Shown: positions 43,413 through 53,594, numbered from the stretch's first letter. The stretch is DNA of 64,000 nt from Phaeodactylum tricornutum CCAP 1055/1 (GCF_000150955.2 NC_011672.1:744001-808000), one strand, 5' to 3'. Translations and numbers: made by a program. The notes: generated by a model not told the origin, from the sequence alone.

Positions 43413-44630
43413 TCAGGAACAGTACGGTATTTGAGAGTTGTCCGGAATATACTCGGTCATCCATGCACGAAAGGCTTCTGCAACTTTCTCGACCTCAACG
43501 GATCCCCGGTCCTTGAGACGAGCTTTTTTCCACTTGACAGATGAAACCGACTTTCTGTGTGGCAAATGAATGACAAATCCTTCTCCTGTCTGAAAGAACT
43601 TGTACCCCGCTCTTCGAACTTGCTGCAACCACGTGATTTTATTCTGGCCATAGCCAACAAAAACCTTTTGAAAGGGTGGAAGAGCTCGACAATGACGGAC
43701 TACAAGGTACGGCTCATAGCGATCGGAAGTCACACACTCAATAGGTAGAAGCTGTTCCGCCGGCTGAGTAATCCAGTCGGTGTAACGCGTACTAGCATGA
43801 CCATGAAAGTTGCCCCTTCCGTTGAATTGTGTAACACTGGATGAGTTGCTGTACACCTCTGTTGCCCCTCTATACAGTTTTAGGAGCTCGTCCTTGTTGT
43901 GAGGAAGCATAGCTATATGAAGAGCTGTGCAATTAAGGGTTTGCTCTTCACATACTTTTCGAAGCTCAAAAGCAGGAATCACCAACGCATTCAAGTAGTC
44001 AGCAGCAAGAGTTGCACGATGCATATGGAGAATTTCAAAGAGACCCACTGAGAGAACAAAATCAGCGTCAATGATGACAGCGTGGCTTGTTTTGATGTGA
44101 GACATGGCAAGGTTGCGAAGTCGATTCACAGGGTACTCTTCTTCCGAATTGAAGTCGCTAATAAGGCTCACTGTGATCATTTCATTTTTACACCCCAACT
44201 GGGACAAGGCTTTTTGTACAGTCTCGAGATTTTTTGTCGTACCAATTGCAAGAGAAATGGGATGATCCCCCCAGCGCTCGCAATGCTGTCTCATCATCGA
44301 GAGTCTGTTGAAAGAGAGCTGGGTGACAAGAGTGAAGTCAATATCTTCCTCCTTCATCGGAAAACATTCTGGAGCTGACGAGCTCTCGATCGAAAATTCA
44401 TACTGATCATAGGTGTGATTATTCTGAATGCAAGTTTCAGTGTTTTCTAGGCATTTTTCCATAGGTGTAATATTACATAGTGCCTGTTCATTGCATTGGA
44501 TATATGGTAGTGCTTGCGATGGAGGGAGAATAAAGAAAGCTTGGTTGTGTAGGGAATGTAGCCTAGCCGTGAGAATTACAGTCGATCCTGCCAAGAGACA
44601 CTGCAAGATCACACGAGCTGATACACTCAT
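43413..44630 (-). CDS. GT49 (LARGE/B4GAT1-like) glycosyltransferase
   Basis: A single exon of 405 residues from the ATG at 44630; upstream in frame there is no ATG. A short cytosolic N-terminus and a signal anchor (VILQCLLAGSTVILTARL) make it a type II Golgi protein. The catalytic part starts at IDFTLVTQLSFNRLSMMRQHCERWGDHPISLAI, the usual GT49 opening, and holds a DxD-type motif in VIIDADFVLS (about 188-190). The C-terminal block YGQNKITWLQQVRRAGYKFF...HLPH is diagnostic of the family. Animal members add glucuronic acid to matriglycan or xylose primers. The diatom acceptor is unknown. Several Cys pairs and N-glycosylation sites (NIT, NHT, NCT) fit lumenal residence. Confidence 0.9.
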   Translation of the reverse strand: MSVSARVILQCLLAGSTVILTARLHSLHNQAFFILPPSQALPYIQCNEQALCNITPMEKCLENTETCIQNNHTYDQYEFSIESSSAPECFPMKEEDIDFTLVTQLSFNRLSMMRQHCERWGDHPISLAIGTTKNLETVQKALSQLGCKNEMITVSLISDFNSEEEYPVNRLRNLAMSHIKTSHAVIIDADFVLSVGLFEILHMHRATLAADYLNALVIPAFELRKVCEEQTLNCTALHIAMLPHNKDELLKLYRGATEVYSNSSSVTQFNGRGNFHGHASTRYTDWITQPAEQLLPIECVTSDRYEPYLVVRHCRALPPFQKVFVGYGQNKITWLQQVRRAGYKFFQTGEGFVIHLPHRKSVSSVKWKKARLKDRGSVEVEKVAEAFRAWMTEYIPDNSQIPYCS

Positions 44631-46299
44631 CAAAACCGAATTCAAGCAACGTGGCGAGTACTTGTGCTTTCGTCTTGAAAAAGTTTCTTTGTCCAAGTCG
44701 TTCGCGTTGCTTCAAGATTCGTTAATGTAAGATGCAAGGACGTATCGTCAAATAATCTCCACGACTTTATGACGTTGACGTAAAGAAAAGAAGACGATAG
44801 AGAAATGAAAACTCTTTCTAGCAGAGCCAGGGACTTTTGCACACCAATTATGTCGACTCTCGTCAGTATCCCGAAAAGAACGGAATTATACAATTGTATA
44901 TTGATCGTCGACGTATCGATATGCTCTGTAAATAAAACCAGGGGTAAACAGAGGCCTTATTGCACAATCGATGCTCAGATGTTTGAATAAGTATCCATTC
45001 GTGACCCTGTCGACAGTGTTGACATATTGTTGGAAAAGGGCATATTATTCTGTCTCCAATGGACTTCAATAATATTTAAGATTTACGGAAAAGTTGATAA
45101 CCAAGATCAAAAATCCTTGGCGACGTCACTTCCATCTTACAATTTACATTCTTCCTGTTTTCGACGGTAAGGAATAGATTGGCTTGGGTATTGGCAATAA
45201 CATGAAAAGATGATATAATATGAGACTATTCTTTTTACACACAAAAACCAGGCCCGTTCTCACCCACAAGAACATCTAGCTAACTGAAATGAAGGAGGTC
45301 ACGAAACAAAAGCACAATTGTTGTATGTGCAAATTTTGTATCGAAAAATAAAGAGGAAATTCGATAAATGGGTGCTCAGACCATGTCAAATCCAATAAAG
45401 GGGTGGTCATCTAAGTAAGCAAAATTTATTAATGTAAAAAGATTTTTCCGTTGACCAATATATCAAGAAAACACTTACTATTTAGATGAATTAATTTTAT
45501 TAATGTAGAACGCAGGGCTTTCACAGTCAAGCAGCGGCCATAATGTAAGGGTGACGTCCAAGCGGACACCAGTTGAGCCTTCCTTGAACAGCTGCAATCA
45601 ACTTCACGGTGAGAGTTATATTGCAATCAGCCAGTTTTCAAGTTTCTGAGAATGCTGTTGTCCAGCTTTTGCTCGACTATGGATTTGACGGTGACAACAA
45701 CAAACCTAGCCTGATTGCCCTTGAGTTGTCGTCTCAATATCTCAGCTATTTGATTTTATAAATGATCTTTTGCATTCAAATTTGCTTGTAAGAAATATGA
45801 TCTATTTAGAAAAAATGGCATGTGCAGCGGTTAAGTACCCATTTAGTGCAGGGTCTGATCACCCATCTACATTAGCGAATTTCCTCAAAAGCAAAATAAC
45901 CGTAAAGTCACTCCCAGTCGGTCACGAGTGTTACCGTAGTCCCCATGGACGTCACTCGACGTAAGATCAATTTCTCTGTAAGCAATATAGGAAATTCCCT
46001 ATTCAGGCCTCATCCAGGCCGCAATTCCCCTATTCCGGCTAAATCTAAGATTCACCAATATAAGTAATGTAATTTGAGCGCGAAGTACCTTTAAAGTAAC
46101 AAAACCAATCATGATATGGTCCTTTATACTACTCTATTATCATGCAGAGTATTTTTTGCATATGTTCCGGAGTACTACCAAAGTACAACCGAGGATGGAT
46201 TGCTGTTATGACAGTGTGTGGTAAACGAAGGTGGGCGTTATGACGAATGATCTGCAATACATCTAAGCAAGCTTAGGGACTGAAAAACTCACTCACTGA
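44631..46299. other. 1.7-kb AT-rich intergenic region
   Basis: A direct double TGACGTTGACGT lies at 44770-44781, about 140 bp before the GT49 ATG. The hexamer equals the CO2/cAMP-responsive element CCRE1 described for Phaeodactylum. A TCACAGTCA motif lies at 45521. The rest is AT-rich and gene-free, leading into retroelement debris. Confidence 0.55.
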
Positions 46300-47048
46300 T
46301 GACGCTCCCCACGGGTTTTCGAAGCGTCAGAATTCAGTTGAAAAGTCTTCATTTGGAAGTGAGTTTGTTGCATTAAGGATTGCTATTGAGATGATTCAAG
46401 GTTTAAGGTATAAGTTACGGATGATGGGTATTCCGATTGATGGTCCGGCTAGAGTTCTGTGCGACAACAAGTCGGTGGTACACAATACTACAGCGCTGGA
46501 ATCAGTATTGGAGAAGAAGAGTAATGCTATTGCATATCACTTTGTACAAGAAAATGTCGCAATGGGAGTTATCAAGATTGCTTATGAACCGTCGGAAACA
46601 AACTTAGCCAATGCGCTAACAAAGGTCCAGTCGGCTCCAGTACGACAGAATCTTATGCGTCAAATTTTTTATTGATTCATGTGAAGAAGGGTTTGCCGAC
46701 TTTCCCGTTTCGACAAAGCCAGTGTCGGAACAAATTGCATTTGCAGTACTACTTGTCATTGCATGCAGTGTCGAAGTTTTTTTTTATTTACTAGTTGTGG
46801 ATCCCTATTTTTCCCATAGTGGTTTTGAGGGGACACATCTCTCCATGTCCATGTCTATGTTTATGGTCTCGATGTGTGGGGACTAGAAAATCCCTACGTC
46901 AAGCGGTACATGAGGGGTTCATATCCCTAAGTCTATCAGACAAGTCTATAATCTTATGTTTTACGCCTTTGATCGTCTACGAAAGTATGCGGGATCCTTT
47001 CGGGTCCTTAGACGATTCTAGCCCGTTATCGTTGCAGTTTTCTAATTT
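46300..47048 (+). mobile_element. Ty1/copia (CoDi-like) retrotransposon 3' remnant (fossil)
   Basis: A stretch of about 350 bp encodes the C-terminal end of a copia-type RNase H. Recognisable pieces are SSFGSEFVALRIAIEMIQGL, RVLCDNKSVV and TNLANALTK. About 40 bp downstream, LTR-like sequence begins (possible start TGTCGGAACA near 46724) and runs to about 47048. Its second half matches the fragment at 8429-8593. Gag, protease, integrase and most of the reverse transcriptase are absent, so the element is a heavily truncated fossil. Age cannot be dated from an LTR pair because the matching LTR belongs to another insertion, but the divergence suggests it is not recent. Confidence 0.85.
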
Positions 47049-47280
47049 TGTATTTCCGCTTTCGTTCATGGAAACATTATGGATAGCGTCTGTAATTCCC
47101 CCGGAAAATGCAAGGGTTGTTCGACTTCGAGCGGGTTCTTACGTCACTCTCTGACTAACTGTAACCGCCGAAACCACGATCAGGAACGAGGCATGTTGAT
47201 GTAGAAGATTCAGTGTCAGTTAGTCCGTTGGGTTGCACCATTGTAAGAGCAGCAGGAATGAGACGACAAAGAGCTTGACG

Positions 47281-48306
47281 ATGACAGTATCGACATATTT
47301 CATTTTCTTCTTTACACTTGGAAGGGGTACAGCCGCTTTCTCACCTTCTTTGGGAGCCTCCCTGACAAGATCCACGGCCGTTCCTCGTTTTGCTCTTTCC
47401 CCTTCGTCCAATGACGATGGCATCCACTCTGTCAACATTGTCACAAGTCGACGCAGCCTCTTGTCTCAGGCTGTTGCGGCTGCCGTCATAACTTCATCAA
47501 CTACCATCAACGGACCGTGGGAATCGTCTGCGGCTTCCGCGTTTGAGGTGAAGAAGGTAGTCGTGGCGGGAGCCACAGGCCAGACAGGCCGTCGTGTTTT
47601 GGAGAAGCTTGCTTCACAGCCAGGTCTCGCTGTGATCGGAGGAGTGCGCAATATCGAGAAAGCAACCAAATCTCTGAGCGAGTCTTCCACGGTCGTTCGC
47701 GGCGCTATGATACAGAGTGTGTCGTCAGTTGACACCTCGCGTGTAGAGCTAAAGCGCATGGACGTTGTGAACAACTCGATAGACGATCTTGCGAAAACTC
47801 TCGAGGGCGCCGACTCGTTGGTAATTGCGGTGGGCTTCATTCCTGGAAACCCCTTGAAAATGAACGATGCCGCTCGCAAAGTCGACAACATTGGGACGTG
47901 TGCCTTGATTGATGCGGCTAAAAGATCCGGCACCGTTAAAAAAGTAGTCATGGTCTCCTCAATCCTCACCAATGGTCGCGCATGGGGACAGGAAAAGTCC
48001 CCCGGTTTCGTTGTCACTAACGCCTTTGGTGGAGTTCTTGATGAAAAACTTGTGGCGGAGAACTATCTACGTGCCTCTGGTCTCGACTACACAATTGTCC
48101 GTCCGGGCGGTTTGAAAGCGAAACCCCCAACCGGCGGCCTTATTGTTTCCGGAGAGGACACGCTCAATTCGGGCGAGATCTCGCGAGATCTTGTTGCCGA
48201 TGTCTGTGTTGCCTCGTTAACGGATGCCAAGGCTTCAAACAAAGTCTTGGAGATTATCGAAGCCGACGAAGGCGGTCCCAAGGTCTTCAACGGCCTGAAT
48301 ATGTGA
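47281..48306 (+). CDS. NAD(P)-binding Rossmann protein with plastid and Tat-like leader
   Basis: A single exon of 341 residues from the ATG at 47281 (MTVSTYFIFFFTLG), chosen because it puts a signal peptide in front of TAAFSP, the plastid entry motif. Residues about 57-87 read SRRSLLSQAVAAAVITSS, a twin-arginine plus hydrophobic stretch, and end near ASA before the mature domain. This looks like a thylakoid Tat signal. The mature part is an atypical short-chain dehydrogenase/NmrA-like fold: VVVAGATGQTGRRVL (about 97-103), DSLVIAVGF, VVMVSSIL and YTIVRPGGL. Related plant proteins include Tic62 and stromal NAD(P)-binding proteins. TAACTGTAA at 47156 and ACGTCA near 47141 lie upstream. Confidence 0.85.
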   Translation: MTVSTYFIFFFTLGRGTAAFSPSLGASLTRSTAVPRFALSPSSNDDGIHSVNIVTSRRSLLSQAVAAAVITSSTTINGPWESSAASAFEVKKVVVAGATGQTGRRVLEKLASQPGLAVIGGVRNIEKATKSLSESSTVVRGAMIQSVSSVDTSRVELKRMDVVNNSIDDLAKTLEGADSLVIAVGFIPGNPLKMNDAARKVDNIGTCALIDAAKRSGTVKKVVMVSSILTNGRAWGQEKSPGFVVTNAFGGVLDEKLVAENYLRASGLDYTIVRPGGLKAKPPTGGLIVSGEDTLNSGEISRDLVADVCVASLTDAKASNKVLEIIEADEGGPKVFNGLNM

Positions 48307-48567
48307 ACGGGTTCCGGAAACCTGTCAGGCTAGGCTGTATAGCTAGAATTATGATATCTCTGAAATAGCTTTTAAAATCTTCTTAATACTAGGCATTGAA
48401 GTCCATGCATACAGTTTTGGGGTTGTGCAGGTACTGACATTCGGCTTCTTAGAGGAGAGATTTTCGGAGTACAATCATGGAGATGGCATTCCATCAGTTA
48501 TTTGTAGCTCTGGATTTGTCGTGAAGTTATCGCTTCATGGTATCCATATTTCTCGAGCTAATGGAAG

Positions 48568-49182
48568 TACCGTAAAGGACGGAACTTTATACAAGCAAAT
48601 GTACATCAATATCAGTGTAAAAATATAAAGTTGTGGCAATTCTGTCCGGGTTCTCCTTCATATTTTTTTAATCGTCCATTATATTGGAAGCGATATTGTG
48701 AAGAATAGCTGGTTGCATGGAGAATTTTCATCTAACGTTTAGAAGTATTAACTGTAAGATGGTAGTGGGTATGCAAAATCGTTTTTTTTTAACATTCCAC
48801 ATTTGTTTGAGGTATTTGAAGTGTAGAACAACTCTCGGTTGAGAGTATTAATGTTCAAAGCTCAAGGAGAGTAAACAAAATCAGAACCGCGTTTGCCTCA
48901 ACAAACGAGGTAAAACCGGCTAAATGTTCGCTACAATTCTAACCCTTAACCCTATTTTTGCCTTTTAACATCAAAATCCGACTTTAAAATGAAAGTGTAC
49001 CATGCAGTTTTATACTAGTATTAGAAACAATGGTATCGTTTTGAAGCTGCGAATGAGACGAATCCACGTGTGGGGTTAGTTTTATGTCTGAATTTGGTTT
49101 GGTGCGTCTCGTAGCAAATGTACATGAATTTTTGGAATTTGTATAAAGTTCCGTCCCTTATAAAGTGCCGTCCTTTACGGTA
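48568..49182. mobile_element. MITE-like element with TIRs and TA duplication
   Basis: Left end at 48568: TA followed by CCGTAAAGGACGG and AACTTTATACAA (48570-48594). Right end, read in reverse complement from 49180: CCGTAAAGGACGG, a 17-nt extra unit CACTTTATAAGGGACGG, then AACTTTATACAA, with TA at 49181-49182 outside. So there are 25-bp terminal inverted repeats flanked by TA, 615 bp in all, with no coding capacity inside. This is the plan of a non-autonomous Tc1/mariner-type MITE. The right arm has an internal duplication of its repeat unit. A TAACTGTAA motif lies inside at 48749. The element sits downstream of the Rossmann gene. Confidence 0.75.
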
Positions 49183-49511
49183 GTTGACTTGCTAGCGCGA
49201 TGCAGTTATCCCCATACAAGCTATTAATGAAAAGTGCCTATGTATTCTGAAGGGTCTGGCTGTGAGCCGGCAGAGATCTCTCCACCCCGCATAGATTTTT
49301 GGAATCAGAAAATTCTCACACACGATTGGGTTATTTTCAAGTTTGCTGGGAAAAACCACGTCAACCGTATTTCTTTTTGTATCGACTTATGACAATGTCA
49401 CACTGAGAGCGCACAGAAAAATGCGATGCAGCAACGAAAGCCACGTCGCTGTTGAGGCGGTTTGGAAGACTTTTGATGTAACGAACGTTGGCGCACATTG
49501 TCTGTGATTAA
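49183..49511. other. Intergenic upstream of plastid protein gene
   Basis: About 330 bp, no gene or clear element seen. Confidence 0.55.
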
Positions 49512-50165
49512 ATGTTGCACCTTCATATTTTAACGTTTTTTGTAGTGATGGTCGCGATTACAGTCAGCGATGGCTTTGTCACACCATCCCGCATATCGAT
49601 TCTATCCCCGTTACGACTTTATTTGAAACCGGAATATCTTGCCTCGGACGAAGGCGAGGAGCGGTTTGATGGAAATGTGACTCTGGTTACAAAGGAATCA
49701 TTTCTGCGTCGGCAACTCGAGGATCCTGTCGTGAAACGTAAAGGAAAAGACAAGAAAAATACAAAATATAGAGTCTTGGACAATCGCGATTCTCTTCCGT
49801 TCGCCATCGAAATGACTACACCCGACCCTTATACGCATCCAGACTTCAAGAAAAAGAATGCAAAGAAAAATAAGGTTGTTAGTCGAAAGGACACCATCGA
49901 AGGAATTGCGAGCTCTTTGTACATGAACCAGGATGGAAGCGACGTTGACTTCAAGACCAAACTTGGCGAGTTTGTTCTTGACAAGCACACGACAACGGGA
50001 GATTTGTTGGAAATTGGTGATGCGCAGTACAAAGTGGTTCGGCACAAGTGCCAATACAAATACGCAGGAGGAAGGAGATTCGTAATGGTACGAAAAATTC
50101 TTCAAGTAAAGGAGGTCGGTCGTCTACAAGCGGAAGAATACCTTGAAAGAACTTGGGGAAAGTAA
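49512..50165 (+). CDS. Plastid-targeted protein, unknown conserved family
   Basis: A single exon of 217 residues. A signal peptide (LTFFVVMVAITVS) and DGFVTP at about 20-25 fit the diatom plastid leader. The mature part is basic (KRKGKDKKNTKYRV; HPDFKKKNAKKNKVVSRKD). It ends in a compact domain with GDAQYKVVRHKCQYKYAGG then RRFVMVRKILQVKEVGR. I recall the last motif as resembling a conserved plant chloroplast protein, but cannot name it. The basic character would suit RNA or ribosome binding; that is inference. TTACAGTCA at 49558 lies inside the coding leader. Confidence 0.75.
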   Translation: MLHLHILTFFVVMVAITVSDGFVTPSRISILSPLRLYLKPEYLASDEGEERFDGNVTLVTKESFLRRQLEDPVVKRKGKDKKNTKYRVLDNRDSLPFAIEMTTPDPYTHPDFKKKNAKKNKVVSRKDTIEGIASSLYMNQDGSDVDFKTKLGEFVLDKHTTTGDLLEIGDAQYKVVRHKCQYKYAGGRRFVMVRKILQVKEVGRLQAEEYLERTWGK

Positions 50166-50715
50166 GAACTCCCAGAGACTTAATGCATTTGTCTTTGTGA
50201 TAGCAAAAGAGTTCTTTGTGCAAAGTTGACTTTATACGTTTGGTATGCTTACCGTGCTCGTTCGAATCGGTGCGTAGAATAGGATTTACATTGTCGGTGG
50301 GCCGTACGTAATGTCTGGAATTTAGAAAGGTTTTACATTAACAGTAAGCAGGAAAGTTATCTTGACCAATCTGACCGAATGTTTGCGAAAGGTATTTTTT
50401 AGTAACTGTAAGTGTAGAACTATTCGTAGTATTGTAAAAGTTGTGCAGCACATGTCGTTTCCAGCTAGCACACAACGTGTGAAACTCGAATTGCCTTACT
50501 GTTGATTACAGGTCGTGAATGTCCTCTACCAGTAAATCATCATCACGTATGAGATATAGTTTTTCAGAAGGAAAATCAACGTTGGTGCACAAATGCAGCA
50601 CCGGTGGTAGCATTTTTTTTGAATACATTTGTTCGGTTGCTCTTTAAGAAAAAGAAAAAAATCTCTTTTGTAAGCTTATAGGAATAGCTTTGCAGCTTAG
50701 GCCTAAATTGAGATT
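50166..50715. other. Convergent intergenic with two TNACWGTNA motifs
   Basis: TAACAGTAA at 50339 and TAACTGTAA at 50403. A poly-T tract lies near 50612 and an A-rich tract near 50650. No gene seen. Confidence 0.6.
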
Positions 50716-51378
50716 TTACGGTGATAAAAAGGGGGTTTCCCCACGACGCATTTTCAAAGGTTGGAAACAAAAGCAATTTTCCGATATCGGCAAGGGAGAC
50801 ATGAGGGGCATTGGGGGAGGATGTGGATTGTTTCTTGATTGTTCCAGCTCGGGTATTTGTGTGGCAGGTGCTAAGCTCGGAAAAAAAATTTCTGGAAGCA
50901 TTGGTACACCATCTTCGAGCTTGGGAGTGTCATATCGTGCAGAAAAGTCGGGGCTAGTAGGGAGACGAGGAGCGTTTTGGAGGAGAAACGAATTGGTACA
51001 ACTCCTTTTCCTTTGAAGAGAAAGGTTCCCGTTTGTCGGTGTCCAAAATAATTGTCGTTTGTAGGAGACTGGCGTAGCCAAGCTTGTTTCCGAACTGCTG
51101 GGTGCGGACTGTGCCTTCAGTCTGGAGGCAAGACTACTGCTGTTCCAATGCCGTTGCTCCTGTGGAGTCGGTGTCTTGTAGGTCGTTTCTTCGGCGGTTT
51201 GCGAAGCTGAAGCTGACTGCAGTGTCAGTTCTGAGACTTGATCCACAATATTCCGAAGCCTTTTGTCTGGGGATGGACTCGACATTGGTTCGAAGCACTC
51301 CAAAGTTTGTGAGCGTCCGTGGTAGCGAGGCAGAATGGGGAGCACGACTTTCCGTTGCGATGTTGGCGTGGCCGTCAT
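50716..51378 (-). CDS. Hypothetical Pro/Ser-rich protein
   Basis: A single exon of 220 residues with an ATG start. No family recognised. Likely disordered: many Ser, Pro, Thr and Gln with scattered short motifs (LPILPRY, FWTPTNGNLSLQRKR, LPEIFFPSLAPATQIPELEQ, PPMPLMSPLP). One weak helix lies around RLRNIVDQVSELTL. No targeting peptide. The gene call is based on open length and composition only. Confidence 0.5.
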   Translation of the reverse strand: MTATPTSQRKVVLPILPRYHGRSQTLECFEPMSSPSPDKRLRNIVDQVSELTLQSASASQTAEETTYKTPTPQEQRHWNSSSLASRLKAQSAPSSSETSLATPVSYKRQLFWTPTNGNLSLQRKRSCTNSFLLQNAPRLPTSPDFSARYDTPKLEDGVPMLPEIFFPSLAPATQIPELEQSRNNPHPPPMPLMSPLPISENCFCFQPLKMRRGETPFLSP

Positions 51379-52123
51379 TGTATTTGAAAAGAAACACAGA
51401 GGCTATAATTCAAATCTGCTCGTAACAAAGTATGCAAGGAAGCACGAGTGCGCCAATAAAGTAGGAGCAAACGGATAAAGGTGGAACTTGCTTCCAACTG
51501 CTCCTCTTTGGTCTGTCTCTTGGTGGGGCCAGAAGTCTGGCATGTTTTTAGAATGGTTCAGCAGGGACGGCTGGCGGACGCGCGTGCACGGCTGAGATAT
51601 CGCGTGGACTGTGCTAATGACGGGGTGGAAATCGTAACTTGAAGTGACGCCCCCCCCCCCCCCCCCCCTCTCTTTTCGCCAATCAAAAGGATGTACGATG
51701 CTGCAAAAAGAAATTCAAATACATGGAGCGTTTTACGAATTATATTCATTCTGGACACCCAATTTATATAGTTGGCTGGCTTGATCGGAGTCCAAAATGT
51801 CATGTATTTACTTTAACTATAAATGTAATACTTTGTGGTTTTTGCACGTCAGGAACTTGGCGCACGTGATTGACCAAAGCCACGTTCCCAATGTTCAATA
51901 CGCTTTCCAACATAAGTGAGCGTCAGTCGTGAATTATACCCAAAACCTATTTGAGCGGTTACCGAGTGTGTCGTCGTGTTTTCATGGGCCGATCGTGACA
52001 TACCAACGACGTCAAAACGGGGGCAAGTGCTATTTCCGGGTGTCCCTTACCCCAACAAGTTTCCGAGTCTGTTGTGTGTGTCACGAAAATTGAATATCTC
52101 CGCAATGAAACCACATATCCACG
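51379..52123. other. Intergenic with 19-nt poly-C tract
   Basis: Contains an uninterrupted run of 19 C at 51650-51668 followed by TCTCTTTT, and ACGTCA near 52010. No gene seen. Confidence 0.65.
51650..51668 (+). repeat. Poly-C homopolymer (19)
   Basis: Nineteen consecutive C directly followed by a pyrimidine tract. Long C/G homopolymers are unusual in this AT-leaning intergenic DNA. The length in the true genome may differ because such runs are hard to sequence. Confidence 0.85.
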
Positions 52124-53443
52124 ATGAGATTAATCGGAGTCCTTGGCGGCTTCTTTCTCGCAACCACCCTCGGCGTACCACATTTTCTGGTCAATGCTCT
52201 TCTACAGGTTCAGCTCACTAGAAGAATCATTAAATGTACGGGACGATATGTTTCAAACTCTCCAAACCACTTGAACAGCCATGAACGACAGGCGTCCAAG
52301 AACGACCATCCAGAGACATCATCGGATGTGACACGCTTAGCATCCACAAACATATCCGCTAGCGAATACGGCGATATCCAGAGATATAAAAACCGTGCTG
52401 CTCTAACAGAGCATGCGCTTAAATCGCAAAGGAATGACATGATTGCAATACAGGGAAAACTTTTGATTTTACAAGACGTAGTTGGCAAGTTGAAGATAAA
52501 AGCCGAGACCAAAAGCCAAGAAGCAACCCACTGGAAGAGGCAACACTTGGACGGAGAAATGATGCATCGAGAGGCGCAGAGTGATATGAAACGACTGACT
52601 CACGAATACCAGCAGGGCAGACGGGAACTAGAGGAGCAAACGAAGGATTACCAACGAGATCTCAATGCCTTCAAGCAAGCGTATGATTCAGAGCGGAGGC
52701 GTTGGCAAGAAGAGCAAATGAAGCATACAGAATCAGAGAAAGATCTTCGATTGAAAATAAAAGCGTTGCAACAGGAGTTGTTTGACATGGATGCGTCGTT
52801 TGAGCTCACCCAGGAACAGCTATTGACCAAGCAGCAACACCTCAAGAGAGAGAAGACTATGACCCAGCAAGCACTCCACGCGGAATTCCTAACTTCATCA
52901 TCTCTGCGTAAAGATATTGCTGAGGCTCGTCTAGAACGCGATGAAGCGCTGATACGGACTCGGAACCAAACGACAATGGAAGAGTCCATGGAAATTGCGA
53001 AGGCTTCTGTCACTGCTGCTGAACGACGCGAAAGCGATATTCGAGTTGAGTGCGAAATGCTGCAGATATACATATTGAAACTCGGTGCCGAAAAAGAAAT
53101 CTTGAACAAGCGTTTGGAAGTTGCGCAAAAACAACGTGACAAGGTCGACAAAGAATTGCGGAATGTCAAGGACCTTTCGACCGAGAGAGACAGCCTTCGT
53201 GCAGAAGTAGCTCTGTTGAAGAAGCAAGTCGAGACGGCGGAATCGCAGTACGCAGACACAGGAAACAAAGATGAATTTCAATTTGAAAAAGAAGTTGACA
53301 TGATGCAGGACGAGTACAAAAATCGCGAAAGGGAACTAGAGCTTCTTCTTGAAGAACGAACAAGTTACCGCATACTGCGGTTGTGGCAACGATTTAGAGA
53401 GCGCTTTAAAAGGAGAGGACAAAAAAGAAACAGTAAGATATAG
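52124..53443 (+). CDS. Coiled-coil protein with N-terminal signal/anchor
   Basis: A single exon of 439 residues. The first 31 residues (MRLIGVLGGFFLATTLGVPH then FLVNALLQVQL) are hydrophobic and could be a signal peptide or membrane anchor. A short polar linker follows. From about residue 95 to 415 the protein is an almost continuous coiled coil with E/Q/K/R heptads (LEEQTKDYQRDLNAFKQAY; LTQEQLLTKQQHLKREK). It ends in a basic tail (WQRFRERFKRRGQKRNSKI). No named family is evident. A membrane- or lumen-linked structural or tethering role is possible but only inferred. Confidence 0.7.
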   Translation: MRLIGVLGGFFLATTLGVPHFLVNALLQVQLTRRIIKCTGRYVSNSPNHLNSHERQASKNDHPETSSDVTRLASTNISASEYGDIQRYKNRAALTEHALKSQRNDMIAIQGKLLILQDVVGKLKIKAETKSQEATHWKRQHLDGEMMHREAQSDMKRLTHEYQQGRRELEEQTKDYQRDLNAFKQAYDSERRRWQEEQMKHTESEKDLRLKIKALQQELFDMDASFELTQEQLLTKQQHLKREKTMTQQALHAEFLTSSSLRKDIAEARLERDEALIRTRNQTTMEESMEIAKASVTAAERRESDIRVECEMLQIYILKLGAEKEILNKRLEVAQKQRDKVDKELRNVKDLSTERDSLRAEVALLKKQVETAESQYADTGNKDEFQFEKEVDMMQDEYKNRERELELLLEERTSYRILRLWQRFRERFKRRGQKRNSKI

Positions 53444-53594
53444 CTGTTTGATTTCTAATTCGGGAGAAACTTATTGGCTCAATCTTCTTCACTGTCAGTA
53501 GCTTTCATTAAAGCTCCTCTGGACCCATTGGTATCCAATGCATGTTCGCCGCCTCCCTCGCCTTAGTCAATTGAAACCTTGCACTTTACAACCT

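Noticed and set aside
44631-46299. Possible further retroelement coding upstream of the copia remnant
   Set aside because: No reverse transcriptase or integrase motif could be read there.
50255-50290. GTTCGAATCGG as a tRNA B-box
   Set aside because: Not followed by the expected CC and stem; no cloverleaf could be drawn.
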